A stretch of DNA of 64,000 bases, from NCBI GenBank assembly GCA_022376515.1, contig WTXI01000013.1:372001-436000 (forward strand), written 5' to 3'. Below the pieces are notes generated by a model. That model was given only the letters and a program-made list of their open reading frames with translations, made no database searches and was not told the origin of the DNA. Source of the DNA: Lactifluus volemus (lineage: Eukaryota; Basidiomycota; Agaricomycetes; Russulales; Russulaceae). Positions 23,721 through 37,658 of this stretch are shown here, one piece after another. Numbering within the stretch: position 1 is the stretch's first letter; the number at the start of each line of letters is the position of its first letter. The translations under genes and the position numbers were made by a program.

Positions 23721-24971
23721 CTAGTTGTGAGCAGTGGGGGGTGGGGGGTCTGGAATCATCACATGCATAGGACGCATGGCCCCGAAACTAGACTGGTGTC
23801 GCAGCACGTGGGTACTGCCCGGGCTGTTGTCCTGTCCGTTAGAGTTACCATGGATGGAATCCAGCGTCGTGTGTGAGGAAGAACCGGCATTGCCGTCAGC
23901 TTCGGTCTCAATTGTGTCCTCATAGCGTGGCACGGGTTTGCGGCGCGTACCGGTGTTCGCACGTTCGAGCGGAATCGCCTCCCTTGTACCGGCGTTCTGC
24001 GATCGGCGGCGTGTTGGCAACTCTGGGTTGGACACGCGACCAGTACTATTATTTGTCTGGGTAGATGTGCGGTTGGGATGGGCGAGAGGATCAAAATGAG
24101 GGACTGTGGGATAGTCACTGGCAGCATCAACAACCTTTTCGTGACTAGCTGCGCTAATTTCCTCGTCTGATCCGAGGATCGTCTGGTCCGCCTCAAGAGT
24201 CGGTAAACCAGCATGAGCCTTCTGCAACGAAGACCTCGCGTAGCTACTGTGACGCGATTTTCCGATTCCCAGTGCAGACCACCGGCCATTGCCACTTGCG
24301 TCCATAGGAGAGCGGGAGTGCCGTCGGCGGTGGCGGAGGAAGCAAAAAAGCAAGGCAGAGAATGCAGCAGCGAGGAAGGCAATCCCGCCGATTAAACCCC
24401 CTGCAATAGCACCGACATGAGAATGCCCTGACGACGCATTAGTTGAAGGGGAAGCACTCGGGGGAACAGTGGTGTTGGAGGGAGACGCGTTAACAGCGTA
24501 TTGGGGGATACAGTTTGTGATTGTGCCATTCTGAACGAAGAATGAGTTCGAGGTGGACTGAGCAGTACCCTGCATGTTGGCCAACATCTGATACCAGCCT
24601 TGTGGAACGATGACCGAAGACCACGTCCAGGTGCCTGAAGACGGATCCAGATCAGACCCAACACGCAGATTGATTTTTGGTAGATAGGAGCCGCCGTAGC
24701 CATTATAGTTGTTGTTGTCTTGTCGCTTGGCGAGTCGCGCTACCGCTGTTTGTAAGGCTGCACTAGTCAAGGCTGGGATCACCGGGGCCTGTTGAGAGAC
24801 GTTGATGTTTGAGATGTTGAGGGACAGCGGGGCTTTAGGCCCAGCATACCCCCAAGAAACCGTAGTCATGCCGCACGTATACATTTCTCCCACCGCTTGG
24901 AAGAGGAAGGTCGGCGCAGCATTGGCAGCCGCGGAACTCGTCTGGGTAGCAACGGCAGACAGACTCGCCAT
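23721..24971 (-). CDS. Single-pass membrane protein with Ser/Thr-rich linker
   Basis: One uninterrupted exon of 416 codons. An outer domain of about 160 residues contains CGMTTVSWGYAGP and several N-glycosylation sequons. A Ser/Thr/Asn-rich stalk (160-185) follows, then one transmembrane helix (about 187-212, GAIAGGLIGGIAFLAAAF), a basic stop-transfer RHRRRHSR, and a long polar, probably disordered cytosolic tail. No clear signal peptide is seen, so the N-terminus may be type III or the true start may lie upstream behind an intron. The layout resembles fungal cell-surface sensor-like proteins, but no cysteine-rich WSC domain is present. Function unknown; position suggests nothing. Confidence 0.8.
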   Translation of the reverse strand: MASLSAVATQTSSAAANAAPTFLFQAVGEMYTCGMTTVSWGYAGPKAPLSLNISNINVSQQAPVIPALTSAALQTAVARLAKRQDNNNYNGYGGSYLPKINLRVGSDLDPSSGTWTWSSVIVPQGWYQMLANMQGTAQSTSNSFFVQNGTITNCIPQYAVNASPSNTTVPPSASPSTNASSGHSHVGAIAGGLIGGIAFLAAAFSALLFCFLRHRRRHSRSPMDASGNGRWSALGIGKSRHSSYARSSLQKAHAGLPTLEADQTILGSDEEISAASHEKVVDAASDYPTVPHFDPLAHPNRTSTQTNNSTGRVSNPELPTRRRSQNAGTREAIPLERANTGTRRKPVPRYEDTIETEADGNAGSSSHTTLDSIHGNSNGQDNSPGSTHVLRHQSSFGAMRPMHVMIPDPPPPTAHN

Positions 24972-26814
24972 GATGAAGGAGGCAGGCAGGTAGGTGTGAA
25001 CTGAGGTGACTAAACGAACTTCTGCATGGGAAAAAGAGAAGTAAGGATGGAGATATGAATCAGCACAACCCGCAAAGTCGCTTGGACCTCCTCTTCGCTC
25101 GGGCCTGACCCAAAGTCGAAGCTGCAGAGGGGAAGGATGACCTACAAGAGCAGTGCGACTTCAATGTGCTCCAATACCCGTTCTGACGAATAATATAACA
25201 TTTTAAAGGGTACATGCGCAAAAAAAAAATAACGTTACACACCTCAATTCGACCTACTTGCCGCGGTTCTGTCTTTTCCTCGGAAAATCTCCTCGGAAAA
25301 GAGACAGAGAGGGTGAGCTTGATGAGGAAGGGGGAACGGGAAAAGGAGTACACCAAGGGGACGATGGCGTGATGGGAAGTGGAAAGGAACCCGACTGTTC
25401 GGAACCTCCTAGTCGGCCAGGGTCGGCTCAGTACAGTAAGCCTAAGCTAAGCTACAACACAGGGCTAGCCCAAGTTCAACCTCAGCCACATCGGCTCCAA
25501 ATTGGGTTAATCTTGATGCCGGCCGACCGGACTGGTGTGGCTGACATGACAATAAGAAGAGGGGGGTGATTCATCCGGCCTGTAGAGGAACGGTTTGGGT
25601 CATCAGGTCAAGGTCGATACTCAAGAAGTGGAAAAAGGCGCCTTGGAAACCCACCTTCTGACTCTTGCCCTAATATTCTTTGTTTTTATTTTCCGAACGT
25701 TGAATGATAGGAGCTGCGGCGGCGGTAAAAGGGAATATGCGATCATCATCATCTTTCATCATCCGCCATCTGATCATCATTGTCGATCTTTCTTGCCGTG
25801 GCAAAGTGGCAATAACCTGCGTGTAACAAGACAGAACTCTTCTGACGGGATGCCAGTAGAGAGCTGCAGGGAAGCATAGCCTGGAAAATCAGAAAGCCAC
25901 AGAAATCACACCTCGATCAACCCCTAGGCCTCGATATGCAAAAGAAGCTCGTGGGTCCACGAGTGAACGAAAACTTGGAACTTGGGAAGGAGAACAGCGG
26001 TGGGGGGGCAACGACGATTCCTGTTTCGCCTTTGCAGCGGCCCTTATTACCATTCCCTTGATATCTTCACTTCGGAGACCTATTCTTCATCTTGGACTGT
26101 CCCGACACTACATCCTTCCCACAGATCCTAAAACTCAAACAAAAGAGAGAAAAAAGACAAAGAAAGGCAGTAGAAAAAAATAGAATCAACACGAGGCTAA
26201 GATTCGTGCCCGGAAGCGGATATTCGGATCGGGCTTTCAACCCTCAACAAAAAAAACAGAAAAAGTTCTTCCTATCTTTGTGTTATGCGAGTTGTTTTTG
26301 GGTCTGGCGCGGTTTTATTGCGTTCCCTAGTCTTCAACTTGGGGCGCAGTACAAAGTAGTAAGCCCTTACACCCATTAGTGGCAGCCTTAAGGTGCACTA
26401 TGCCCGGGCATCCGCAGTGCTCCCTATATCGGAATCGGTTGACTCGACTCGCTTCAGCGTGGCTCTATACTATTGGAGGGCACTGGCAAAGAAGCACTGT
26501 GGGGTGTGTGCCGCTTTGGGTGCCCCGCATCTCGCCGACGATCCATACGATACAATCCCGCTTCGAAGTCCAAGTCGTCCTAGCAGATTCCCATATGTGT
26601 CCTGCCGTCACAGAAAGCATCAACGTCATGACCAACGAACAACATATGTAAGAAGTGCTTTTGTACGGCGATCTATAAAATATGCCTGGTTATACAGATG
26701 CGATGGTTATCTAAAGATTATGAACAAGATAGCTAGATTTGGAGGGATCATGGTCGGCGTTCCAGACGTCGTTCACGCAAGGGGAGTGGGAGCCCGCCAA
26801 CACTCCTCCTTCCA
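24972..26814. other. Intergenic region
   Basis: About 1.8 kb between the start of the minus-strand membrane protein and the stop of the minus-strand MRS2 gene. Open frames on the plus strand (for example 26092-26818) show no domain or splice pattern. A TATA-like string occurs near 26670 (ATCTATAAAATATG) without a recognisable gene after it. I see nothing else to support. Confidence 0.45.
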
Positions 26815-29107
26815 CTAGACGCCGAGAGGCCAACATTTTGTATCTTTGCCAGTCTGGAAAATGTTCGGATCAGAAGACAATGAAGGTTCGGTCGAGTCAG
26901 AATCGAGAGAGGCAAACCTTCGAAGACCAGCCCATGCGACGAAAAATGAGATCGAGGCAGCCACGGCAGACATTCCCATGAAGGCGAACGGATGTCCCTC
27001 CATATGGCTTGTAAGCTGAAGGGCAGGATCCGTAAGAAGAAGGCGGGTGTACGACGGGCTACAAACGGGGAGGGCAGTAGAACGGGACTCACGTTCATGC
27101 CAAACAACCCTGCGATCAGAGCCCCCATTCCGATTCCCATGGTGCCGATCGACACCTACGAAGCGCGGCAAAACGGTTAGAGAAAAAAAGGGTGTGTGTG
27201 TGGAGTGCCGATGGGTTTGGTCACCTTGAGATCAAGTGCCAGCAATGCGTTCCTGTTCGAGTCTAGAATAAGCTCGACTATCTCCTGGTCGATTGGACAT
27301 TTCCCTTTTTGCGCAACACGTGCGTGAGTGAGGGCGAACTAATAAAGGTAAAAGGCTACCACAGACGTGGATGTTCTCCGCTTCATTCACCAACTCCTCG
27401 ACTTGTTTCGAGAAAGTTTCTAAAAGGAGCTCGAGCTCTTCGTGATCGCTGAGTTGGCGATGGACGTTATTCTTTCGGTCGGTCAAATACATCGCCGCCA
27501 GATCCTCGTCTATCCTCGAGAAACGGTGCAAATCGTCGCGACGGGTACGCAAGGTGTGACAGGATTTGAGAGCAAAATTAACTCACCTTGCCCCAAGACT
27601 TCCTCAAAGGCCGCCTCCACCTATTTCCGGCCAAATCAACGGCTAAATCAGGGGTTGAGGATAGCCAAGAAGTGGGGCCCACCAATTTGACACGATTCTG
27701 GAAGCTTGTGAGCCGTCGAGAATAATGCAGGAGACGTTTGAACTTGTCATGATTAATGTCATCTTCAAGTTCTGCGAGCAACCCGCCAACGAGGTTGCGA
27801 ATGAACACCATCTCGGCCTCCAGGGCGCTCGTAACGGAGATGAAGATGGACTCCAAGGCGCTGGAAAGCCGAGATCAAACGCGAAAACCAGATGGCTCTT
27901 GGAACGACACCTCTTACCGAAATTCGTACGGCAGGCCGTAGCCTCTCGTCTTGAGATTATGCTGAAAGTGAAACATGTGGTTAATAAAGCAAAGGGTATT
28001 GCCGGAAGAACATGTGGGCGCACTTCTAGATGGTATAGAAACACAGAATGTAGCCGAGAATCGGTAGATCCGTAAGTGTCAAATAAAACTACGGCATCCG
28101 CTTTGACGAGCGCTCGGATGTGGAGCACGTTCACCTGGGTAGATCGATAGATGATCAATTGGTGAGAGAGTATCGCAGAGCAATACAAGACGTACGAGGA
28201 TGACTTCGCGCCGCGGAAGAATGGTGGGAACGAGATTCGGGATCCTAGAATCGATCTTGCGAAGATCTCGTGGCTGTCGAGGCGCCCAGGGTCATCTGTG
28301 TTGAACGCATGCCATTCATATACGGGGAGGTATCCTTACGTTTAGACGATGCTCGGTACACAAATCCGACCTCTTGAATTGACCCGAGATGGTTTTCACG
28401 TTCCCTAACCAAGGGCGAAGCACGTAAGCGACGATGACACACAGATACAAACACGATCGGAATGGCGCAGATGCGTGTCAAACGTTCCCGTCGGTCTGGA
28501 AGGGCGGGGCGTGTTTTGCAAGAGAGTGAGTAAAAAAACTCGAGGCACGTCATCCCGTGCCATCTCCAAAAAAAAAACGCAAAAAAGCTCATAGGACCAC
28601 GCATGATTGGTACACCCGTGGGTGTGGACGATGATAATGGTGGAGATGGGTGATGGGGATTTTATGATCGAATGGAGTTTTCGCGTACCATCAGCATCAA
28701 GGACAGTACCTACGTGGGAATAAGAATGAGCCGACTTGGCGTGAAAAGAATAGTGTTGACTCACAGCGCAGCATGAGGTCCGTCTGTTGGCGGCCTTTGA
28801 TCGCTTCCAGTATGGCGGCCTTGGCCGCTTCCTCGTGCGGGTCCGATTCGTTGCAGGAAGGGGGAGATGAAAGAAAATTAAACTTGGTAGCCCAGGACAC
28901 TGCGCGAGCGTTGAGATGGCCATTGGATGAATTGATTGGAAATGAGGGATGACAATGCCGGGTCAACGATGCATGACGCCATGATGATAGACTTGCGAAC
29001 GTTGAGTATGATCGAGTGGTGGTGGCATGACCGTTGGTGCCGTACACGGAACGTGAAGGTTGAACGAGCCTATTAGAAATGTTGTTGTATAACAAAGCGG
29101 GTCTCAT
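26815..29107 (-). CDS. mrs2: MRS2/CorA-type magnesium transporter, mitochondrial
   Basis: A CorA-2-TM protein that would import Mg2+ across the inner mitochondrial membrane. The start at 29107 gives an Arg/Ser-rich N-terminus (MRPALLYNNISNRLVQPSRS) suited to mitochondrial import; upstream in-frame ATGs are less convincing. Exons join in phase at 28765/28709, 28689/28404, 28340/28273 and 28196/28134. The joined text includes LMLRCTVLDADGN, NPRDLRKIDSRIPN, LHIRALVKADAVVLFDTYG, VTSALEAEMVFIRNLVGGLL and EELVNEAENI. The first membrane helix ends in the signature GMN (AGLFGMN), then an intron, then the second helix GMSAVAASISFFVAWAG and a short tail. All parts expected of the family are present and open. 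The intron at about 28405-28688 is unusually long for this window. Confidence 0.9.
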
Positions 29108-29678
29108 GTGCACGATAACGGGACTTGTACCGAGGTGACAAGTCGGGTATAATTGTGGTGCAGCAGAGACCCGTGACAAAAGGGACCTCGAGGCGAGGCC
29201 GAGTAGCACCGGCTTATTTCTCATCATGTGACACTCACTTTTCACCCAACGTTGAGTAGCCCATTTCCTATCCGCTTTTGCTATACCCGATCTTATAACC
29301 CACCGGGGAAATATGCAATTTCTTATCCGGTCTCATGGCTGATCTCGCCAGGGACCATACCCACCCCACGACTGCGCGAAATTAACCTTTCAATTGACGC
29401 ATTTTTCAGCATGTGACTCCCCCTTGCCGGGGTCTCTTGTACATATGAAGCCTCCCATTCATACGTGTACAAGCCCCACCTTCCCGGGGCAGTCTCTTCC
29501 GGCGTTCGACAAAGAACCTCCGTTTTTTCTTGCCTTTTTTTTTTTTCCACGCTACGGCAGGCAGCACCATAATTCACGCACCCCTTGTCGGCTTCTCCAT
29601 ACAGTTGGCGCTTTCACTCCTCTTCCCAGATCCATATCATGACTAGCAACTGGCAACTAGTCTACCTCTTTCCCCTCA
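29108..29678. other. Divergent intergenic region
   Basis: Promoter-length spacer between the MRS2 start (minus) and the gene at 29679 (plus). It is pyrimidine-rich toward the plus-strand gene, with a T-run near 29535. No other feature seen. Confidence 0.5.
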
Positions 29679-30528
29679 ATGCCTGAGACGCGTCGACTCT
29701 TGGAAGCGGCCAACGCCCTCTCTGTTACACTTCGGACACAAGGCGTACCTCACGCCTTCTATGGCAGTGTCTTTGTTGCCTTGCTGACAAACAGCCCACA
29801 AGCCGACGTAAGACGCTCCACACTATTCCTGCTGCGCCGACAGACCTTTGATATATGCGTTCCTTATCTCGTCGTGCAGGAAATTTTTTGCATCGTCGAA
29901 GGCGGGTCAGTGCATCCGTTCCGTCGTGTCAGGCAGGCCCTGGCCGGCACCGCGGACTTGTCTGTTACCCCCTCTCCCTGGAGTGATCGGTACATACTCT
30001 AATGCGGCTTCCATCTCTGAGCGTGCCCCGATCTGAGCTGAACTGGTTTTCCCCACAGATTGCACGTAAAATACCACCGCTGCATCCCGGCGATAGAGGT
30101 TAGTACTCCCTTTTATGTTCGGCGCAACTTGGCTGTCGCGCTAATGGAAACATGTTATCCCATCCGCACCTTTGTTGTCCAGATTGAAATCCTAGCCGCT
30201 GGAGAATCCGGGCCGCGGCGCCTAGATGCACTCACGGTGGCAGCCGTCAGTCGAGTGCCTTTCCTGACCACTTCTGAATTCGTGCGGGCGAAACTGAATG
30301 CTTGGATGATGTACGCACAGTGTTCATTCTTCTTACCCCTTCTCTGACGTCTTCCACCACTAGTCGAGGCTTGGAACGCGACGCGCAGACATTGTGTTTA
30401 TCTTGTGCCGATACTGGAATGGCATCGACATTAATCGTATCCCTGAACACGACATGGATCGCTTTGTAGAGGTGGTGCGTGCTGCTGCGCCGGGATGGGC
30501 AGCGATAAAACGGAAGTATGGTATGTGA
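29679..30528 (+). pseudogene. Nucleotidyltransferase-like conserved fungal protein, possibly frameshifted
   Basis: Exons 29679-29807, 29880-29989, 30059-30098 and 30183-30310 join in phase. The text contains FYGSVFVALL, then ADEIFCIVEGG, HPFRRVRQALAG, KYHRCIPAIE, IEILAAGESGPRRLD and AVSRVPFLTTSEFVRAKL. A Gly-Ser pair followed by an acidic strand and a later RRLD recalls the nucleotidyltransferase fold, and I recall similar Agaricomycete proteins, but function is unknown. The last exon (from 30364) starts in frame with RGLERDAQ, but the continuation DIVFILCRYWNGIDINRIPE lies in the next frame. The sequence has CAGACATT where CAGGACATT would keep frame, near 30388. Either the gene is recently broken or one base is missing from the sequence. 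Confidence 0.6.
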
Positions 30529-31301
30529 AATACCTCGCAAAAGCCAATCAGAGTCTTGGAGCACCCAGCGCACACACGCAGGCGCGAATCGGGGAGTACT
30601 ATTATTTTCCTTGGGCGGCTATGGTTTTTTCTCTTTCAATCGTATCGTAAATATTGGACACGTAGGACATGGGTTTTTTTGTTTGTTTATAATATGGCTC
30701 TCCCTGCCCCTATTCCTCGCATGAATTGGAATGGCAAGAAAAATCTCAGCTCCTCCGGCGACTCGCGGGAACGGAGGTTTTTTAACGCTTCCCAAGACTT
30801 CGGTAGAGCGTTCCATACGGCACCCCAAAATCCGAAAAAGCGAGGGTACTGATCGGCGTGCGATGTGGGCGTTGAGAGGAACACACACGCGGCAGGGGTT
30901 CCCGGTTCCCTCTGAGCGGAAGTAGATTATCTTTTATCGCGAAGGGGTGTTTTGAGACGCCCCCCCCACCCCCTCCCGGAATTAAATGTGTGCCCAGCGC
31001 CTGACAAAGGCCTAGAGCCAGGATTCGGTTGAAGCTTAATGCACACAAAGCACACCCAATTAAAAAAGAGAAAAACTACAACAAGAGCAGCGCCACTTGC
31101 ATTATTCGCTTATCACGATTGATTTTTGAACCAAATTACTTAAAAGCCCCGCATTGGACACGCTTCCCGCAAATTTGCAATTGCTGCAATTGCGTTGTTT
31201 ACGTGACTGTGACTGTGACAGTGGTGACAATAGCATGTGCATACGCGTCGCACGCGTATGTGTGTCCGAGTTCCGAGTCCGAGTTCTAGCCTTTGCTTCA
31301 A
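30529..31301. other. Intergenic region
   Basis: About 770 bp between the nucleotidyltransferase-like gene and RPT6. It contains a C-run near 30960-30975 and T-runs, and the last 150 bp form the likely RPT6 promoter and leader. No gene seen on either strand. Confidence 0.5.
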
Positions 31302-32908
<1,607 letters not shown>

Positions 32909-33016
32909 AAACTAGTTATTTTGTCGTAGAGTAGCCAGAAAAGGAAAGGAGATTACATGAACACAACCTTACAACTTTCTTTCTTTATTCTTATTCTCTT
33001 CTTTTAACTCTCAGAT

Positions 33017-35000
33017 ATGGACTCTCACAATGATACTCCCAATGATGACAACCCCACTCTCTCCCCAGATGATTCAGATGCCCAGGCCGCTGCCATCGAT
33101 GTGCCAGACGACACCGGAGACGGTGGTAGGCTTAGAATGATAGTACAGCTTGTCAAGCGTTCTTTTGGTGTCAAAGATCTTGCTGCAATGTGAGCATAAT
33201 AGGTCATCTACCTAACAACATATCTAATCCCATCTCTCCCCAGGCGTCTCTCACTACCTGCATCGTTACTCGAACCAATACCAAACCTTGAGTATTGGCA
33301 CTATCTTGACAGGCCCGACTTGTTCGCCACGTAACGTCTCCCTTACTATTCATATCCCTCCCCCATTCGTCTCATTCGCAACCCAGGATTAATGACCATG
33401 AGGATCCACTGGAGCGCATGCTCGCCGTCCTACGTTTTACTTTTTCAAAAGATCTTCGACACCTCGTACGTACTTGGATTTTTTTTCAGATTTGTCATTG
33501 GAACAAACGTTTTATGTGACACCAGCATGGTAAACCTTGCAAGCCTTACAATTCCGTCCTCGGCGAGAACTTTCGTATGCACTGGGATGTCGCCCCCATC
33601 TCGTACGACCCAGACGACCGTGTGCCGATCATTACCAATCACATAAATCCCCCGTCAAAGTCTCAACTTGAGCACGACGATTCGGGAGGCGTCAAAGCCG
33701 GCAAGGCCTCGTCGAAATCCGGGCGTGTGGGACCGTTCGGAAGCCTGCTTTCCATGAAGGGTTGGTCCTCGCCCAACGTGGAGAGACCCCTATCGACCGT
33801 GGTCGAGTCGAACGTGTCCGCGCAACTCTCGGACCTCTCCCTCGCCTCGACCCACACCGGCGAGTCCGGTTCAGGTTCCGCATCCGCCTCTACCTCTTCC
33901 CCACCAACGTCCATGTCTACGACTGCCGGCACCCTCCGCGTCGCGTACCTGACAGAACAGATCTCGCACCACCCGCCCATCAGCGCCTATGTTGCGACGT
34001 GTCCCACGCGGCATATTACGCTCTCGGGCATTGATCAGATTTCTGTGCGGGTTCTCCCGTCGGCTAGCTTGCGCGTCTCCTCGGGTGCGATGAACAAGGG
34101 CTTGTTTGTCACAATAGATGGTGGGCCTGGTGCGGGGGAACGCTATCAGATTACACACCCCGTCGCGCACGTCAATGGGGTGTTGCGAGGCAGCTTTTAC
34201 GCCACCGTACAAGAGAGCACGATCGTGACGTGCACGGGCGGACCTGGCGTTGGCGACGGCGAGATGCTACGCGCCATTGTCGAATACAAGGAAGAGGTAA
34301 CCTCATTTCCCCCCCTCTGGCTCATTGATTTTTGAAATGCGGGTTCCCTCTAGAGCTGGCTCGGCAAACCACACTTTGCGGTTGAGGGCGTAGTGCATCG
34401 GTACAACCCGTCTTCACACGAACACGAAGAATGGACCAAAGTCAAGCACGTACCGCCCGCGCGCGCCGAAGTTTACTTTGAGGGCTGCTGGCGTAACGTG
34501 GTGCGCTGGCGCACTGCTGCCGCCAAGGCCAAGGCAGTCAACAGTAAGAATGACGATGCGGACTGGACGACGCTGATCGACTTGACGCCGTTGCGCGTGG
34601 TGCCCAAGAAGGTTCGACCTTTATCGAAGCAACACTCCACCGAGAGCAGGCGATTGTGGGAGAGCGTAACGAGTCGTCTGTTTCGCAAAGAGTATGGAGA
34701 GGCGACGCGCGCGAAGCATGTCATCGAACAGCGTCAGAGGGACGAAGCCGCCGAGCGGAAACGGCGCGGTATAGAGTTTCGTTTTTCTCCCTTTCTTTTC
34801 CTGTTTTTTCACGGTTTATGAACGACACACGATTTTGCAGGTTCGTACCAAAGTACTTTGAGAAGGACATTCAGAGCGGCGTGCCGACGGTCACGCAGGC
34901 AGGGCGGGAAGCGCTCGCAGAAGAAGTCAAGTATGAAGACGAGGACGAAGGCGATGCGGGAGGAGAGTACGATAGTTCTGCTCCCGCACCGGCATCGTAA
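33017..35000 (+). CDS. Oxysterol-binding protein (OSBP/Kes1 family)
   Basis: Lipid-transfer protein that would move sterols and PI4P between membranes. Six exons (33017-33189, 33244-33330, 33387-33465, 33526-34296, 34354-34775, 34841-35000) sum to 1692 nt, 563 aa. After an acidic leader come SLPASLLEPIPNLEYW, GKPCKPYNSVLGENFRMHW and the family signature EQISHHPPISAY. Later blocks are KPHFAVEGVVHRYNP, a charged helix with TESRRLWESVTSRLF, and FVPKYFEKD near the end. A Ser/Gly/Thr-rich insertion of about 100 residues sits between the NHINPPSK region and the signature. No PH or ankyrin domain is present, so it is of the short Kes1/Osh4 class. The last intron uses a GTTTCG donor at 34776, chosen because it alone keeps FVPKYFEK in frame. 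It lies about 110 bp downstream of RPT6 on the same strand. Confidence 0.93.
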
Positions 35001-35282
35001 TCGCATTTAAAGTCCTAGTTGTTACGAATCTATACCCCCACTCGCCCTTCCCATGCTCTTTTTTCTCCCGTCACGACAGTCGAATCCTAGCGTGTATTGT
35101 CTTTTTTTTTCTTGAGTCCTTATGTCTTTCTTTCCTTTATGCCATTCACCGGACGTTGTCAGCAATTTTCTTTACAATAGTAATTGGCCACAAAGTGCAA
35201 TATCAATTATCATCTCTAGAAGTTGGAAGAGGAATTTTAAACCTATTTTCTTACAGTATCGACGGTACAAATCCTTCCTAAC

Positions 35283-36576
35283 TTACGACGGTGACGGTGG
35301 ACGCAACGCTGCATTTTTGAGTGCTTTTACCGCCCTACGCGCAACCTTGTGCAACGCGCCTTCACCACCACCATCACGACTCACTGCCGGTCCCCCACTG
35401 CCGGAGCTCGCCCACCTCTGCACCTCCTCCGCATTATAATCATAATCCGGCGCGGGCGCGGGAGGCGAAACAAACCCGAGACCGACACGTTCCGCCGCCG
35501 CACGCACGTCGGCATCGTAGCGCACCGCGGCGCCGACGCAACGCTCTCGAGTCCAGAATGTAGAGGCACGGGCGTGCAGCTCTGGGACGCGTTGGATGCC
35601 TGCGGTGCCGAGACGGATGAGGTTGGCGCGGGCGAGGAGGGAGTCGGCGCGTGTGTTGAGGGATGCGAGAGTGGTGCGTAGTGAGGGTGGAGAGGGGGAA
35701 TGATGTTGGTGAGGTGAAGGAAGGAGGTGGAGAGTCAAAGGAAGGGCGAGAAATAAGGCGTGGCGGAGAGACCAGAGCGTATCATGCCACTTTTTTTTTT
35801 TTTTTTCAAGGGGAAAGGAGATGCTTAAAGTTGATAGACGCACGTACCATGATGACGGTATTATCGATTTGTTGTTTGTGTCGTGAGGGTATGGAGATCG
35901 GGACTGTGTAGGCCCAATAAGCCTCGCCTAACCCTGCGAAAACTAAGAGCATGATCCCGACGGTACGTCTGGTCTCGCGTGCACTACCGCGTAACGTCAC
36001 TATACCTAGCATTGTCGCTGCCAAGGTGTAGGAAAGCAAGGCGGGCGGGAGCGCGTGTAGAGCATAGTCGGCTTGTGCGGTACAATGCGAGCAGGTCTGA
36101 ACGGTCCATTGACCGAATCTGTAACAATTTTCAAACCAAAAAAAAGCACATGTATAGGTGTGAGATGATGAGAGGAACGAATGTAGTATAGAAGCGGAAG
36201 CACGCAACCGGACGAGCATCGTACGGGCTTCCGAGGACGCTAGACGCGCAAGGAGCTTTTCGAGCGCGGGTTGAGCGCCAGTGCGTATAGATGAATTATT
36301 CTGAGCCAGCAGCGCAGCTTGGATCGTAGATTGCGGAGCGTTCAGTGGGAGGTGTAATTCCGTGAAGAGGTTGGGAGGGCGGGCGAGAATGAGGTTGTAC
36401 AACACGTAGAGGGTGTAGGGCACGAGGAGGGCCGAGATGGGTGTGCGGATCGGGGCGGCGGGGACAGGAGATGAAGGTGCGCCGCCTCTGAACTTTGGAC
36501 GAAGATAGAGGGCTGTGGGGATGAATAACGCGCATACTGTAAGCAGCAGCGATGAATTGTCCAGGAGCAGAGGCAT
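35283..36576 (-). CDS. Conserved fungal multi-pass membrane protein
   Basis: Exons 36576-36209, 36118-35848 and 35789-35283 sum to 1146 nt, 381 aa. The N-terminal helix (LLLTVCALFIPTALYL) is followed by a second membrane segment (ISALLVPYTLYVLYNLIL). A conserved block RFGQWTVQTCSHCTAQADYA with a paired Cys motif comes next, then YTLAATMLGIVTLRG, and after the second intron WHDTLWSLRHALFLALPL. I recognise the RFG..TV..C..C and WHD.LW..R layout from uncharacterised proteins across filamentous fungi; function and location are unknown, ER being a reasonable guess. The gene converges on the OSBP gene with only about 280 bp between stops. The second intron ends in a long A-run (about 15 A). Confidence 0.8.
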
Positions 36577-36665
36577 AACTCGTCGTGAAAGAAACGAAAA
36601 CGCGTGGCAAGATTGGGTACCGCCCCCTTCGAGTTATCTAATCATAGATGAAAAACGTTAAATGC

Positions 36666-36738
36666 GGTTCAATGGTCTAGTGGTTATGATTTCTGTCTTA
36701 CACACAGAAGGTCTCCGGTTCGATCCCGGATTGAACCA
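36666..36738 (+). tRNA. tRNA-Val(TAC)
   Basis: A 73-nt cloverleaf without intron. The acceptor arm GGTTCAA pairs with TTGAACC, followed by discriminator A. The anticodon stem TCTGT/ACAGA holds the loop CTTACAC, so the anticodon is TAC (valine, GTA codons). The T arm TCCGG-TTCGATC-CCGGA is perfect. B-box sequence GGTTCGATCCC is present, and a run of T (pol III terminator) follows within 10 nt. CCA is not encoded, as expected in eukaryotes. It starts about 90 bp from the divergent membrane-protein start codon. Confidence 0.97.
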
Positions 36739-37658
36739 ACCTTTTTTTCCATCCATCATACACGTGAACACTTGGCTCGCAATTTATCATGTCATCGAAT
36801 TGATGCAGCTCATTTCATGGACGTTCGCACTCACACGCGTAGCAACGACTCGGATATCATCAGATATCAATACTTTTTGAGCCCATCATTTCAGGTTATC
36901 GCTACGTTTTCGTTCCGACTGCCGATCAGACTCACTCACGTCAATGACTCTGAATCAAGGGGGCAGTGCTATTTGACTTTAAACACCACGCTTTGGGCGT
37001 CTTCTCACTGCCCTGTCTTTCATCGGAAACGCATCCTTCGTTGGAAAGGCGACGGGTCAAGAGCTCCTGATACGGTGCTGACACACGATGACCCGTTCTA
37101 ATCACCGGCACAACAGTACCACAACTCGAAACGCGAAAACTGTTCGCAATTTGGTAGAATTGCCGGTTAGATGTTGCCGCAGCTGGTTCCCAGGCTTACT
37201 TCGTATCTGCTGGGAAATACAGCAGCCCTACTGACCGCGAGCGCTCCACCATGCCCAATCAGGGCTGATTGCACCAACCTTTACTTCTGATGCCCAGCGC
37301 ATGATACGACTTGAGCGCTTCTGTTCTCTATACCGGTAGCAACTGCCATAGGAACCAAGGATTGAAGCGGCGGCGCACACTAGAAATGAGCTTATACCAT
37401 TTTGACGCGCTGTGCTGTATTAATAGCTGTGAAGTGTCAAAAAACGTTCGCGGACCCGGCACTACTATCCTCTTTGCATTGCTGTGCTTTCCTTTGCGTT
37501 TATTCATTGGGGTCTTTCCAGCTAGAGCCCCCATCCAGGTTTCGGTGGTCAGATAAAATCAGCAGGTTTTTAAAACTCCCGACTTCCCATTTTTCTTCCC
37601 CACTGCTCTTTCTCTTCCCCCCCCTTCCAGTCAGGTCTGTTCGCAGATCGAGCAAACC
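36739..37658. other. Intergenic region
   Basis: Between the tRNA and the next plus-strand gene. The last 100 bp before 37659 are strongly pyrimidine-rich (several C-runs and TTCTTCCCC blocks), typical of a fungal promoter or leader. Apart from the pol III T-run just after the tRNA, nothing else is supported. Confidence 0.5.
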
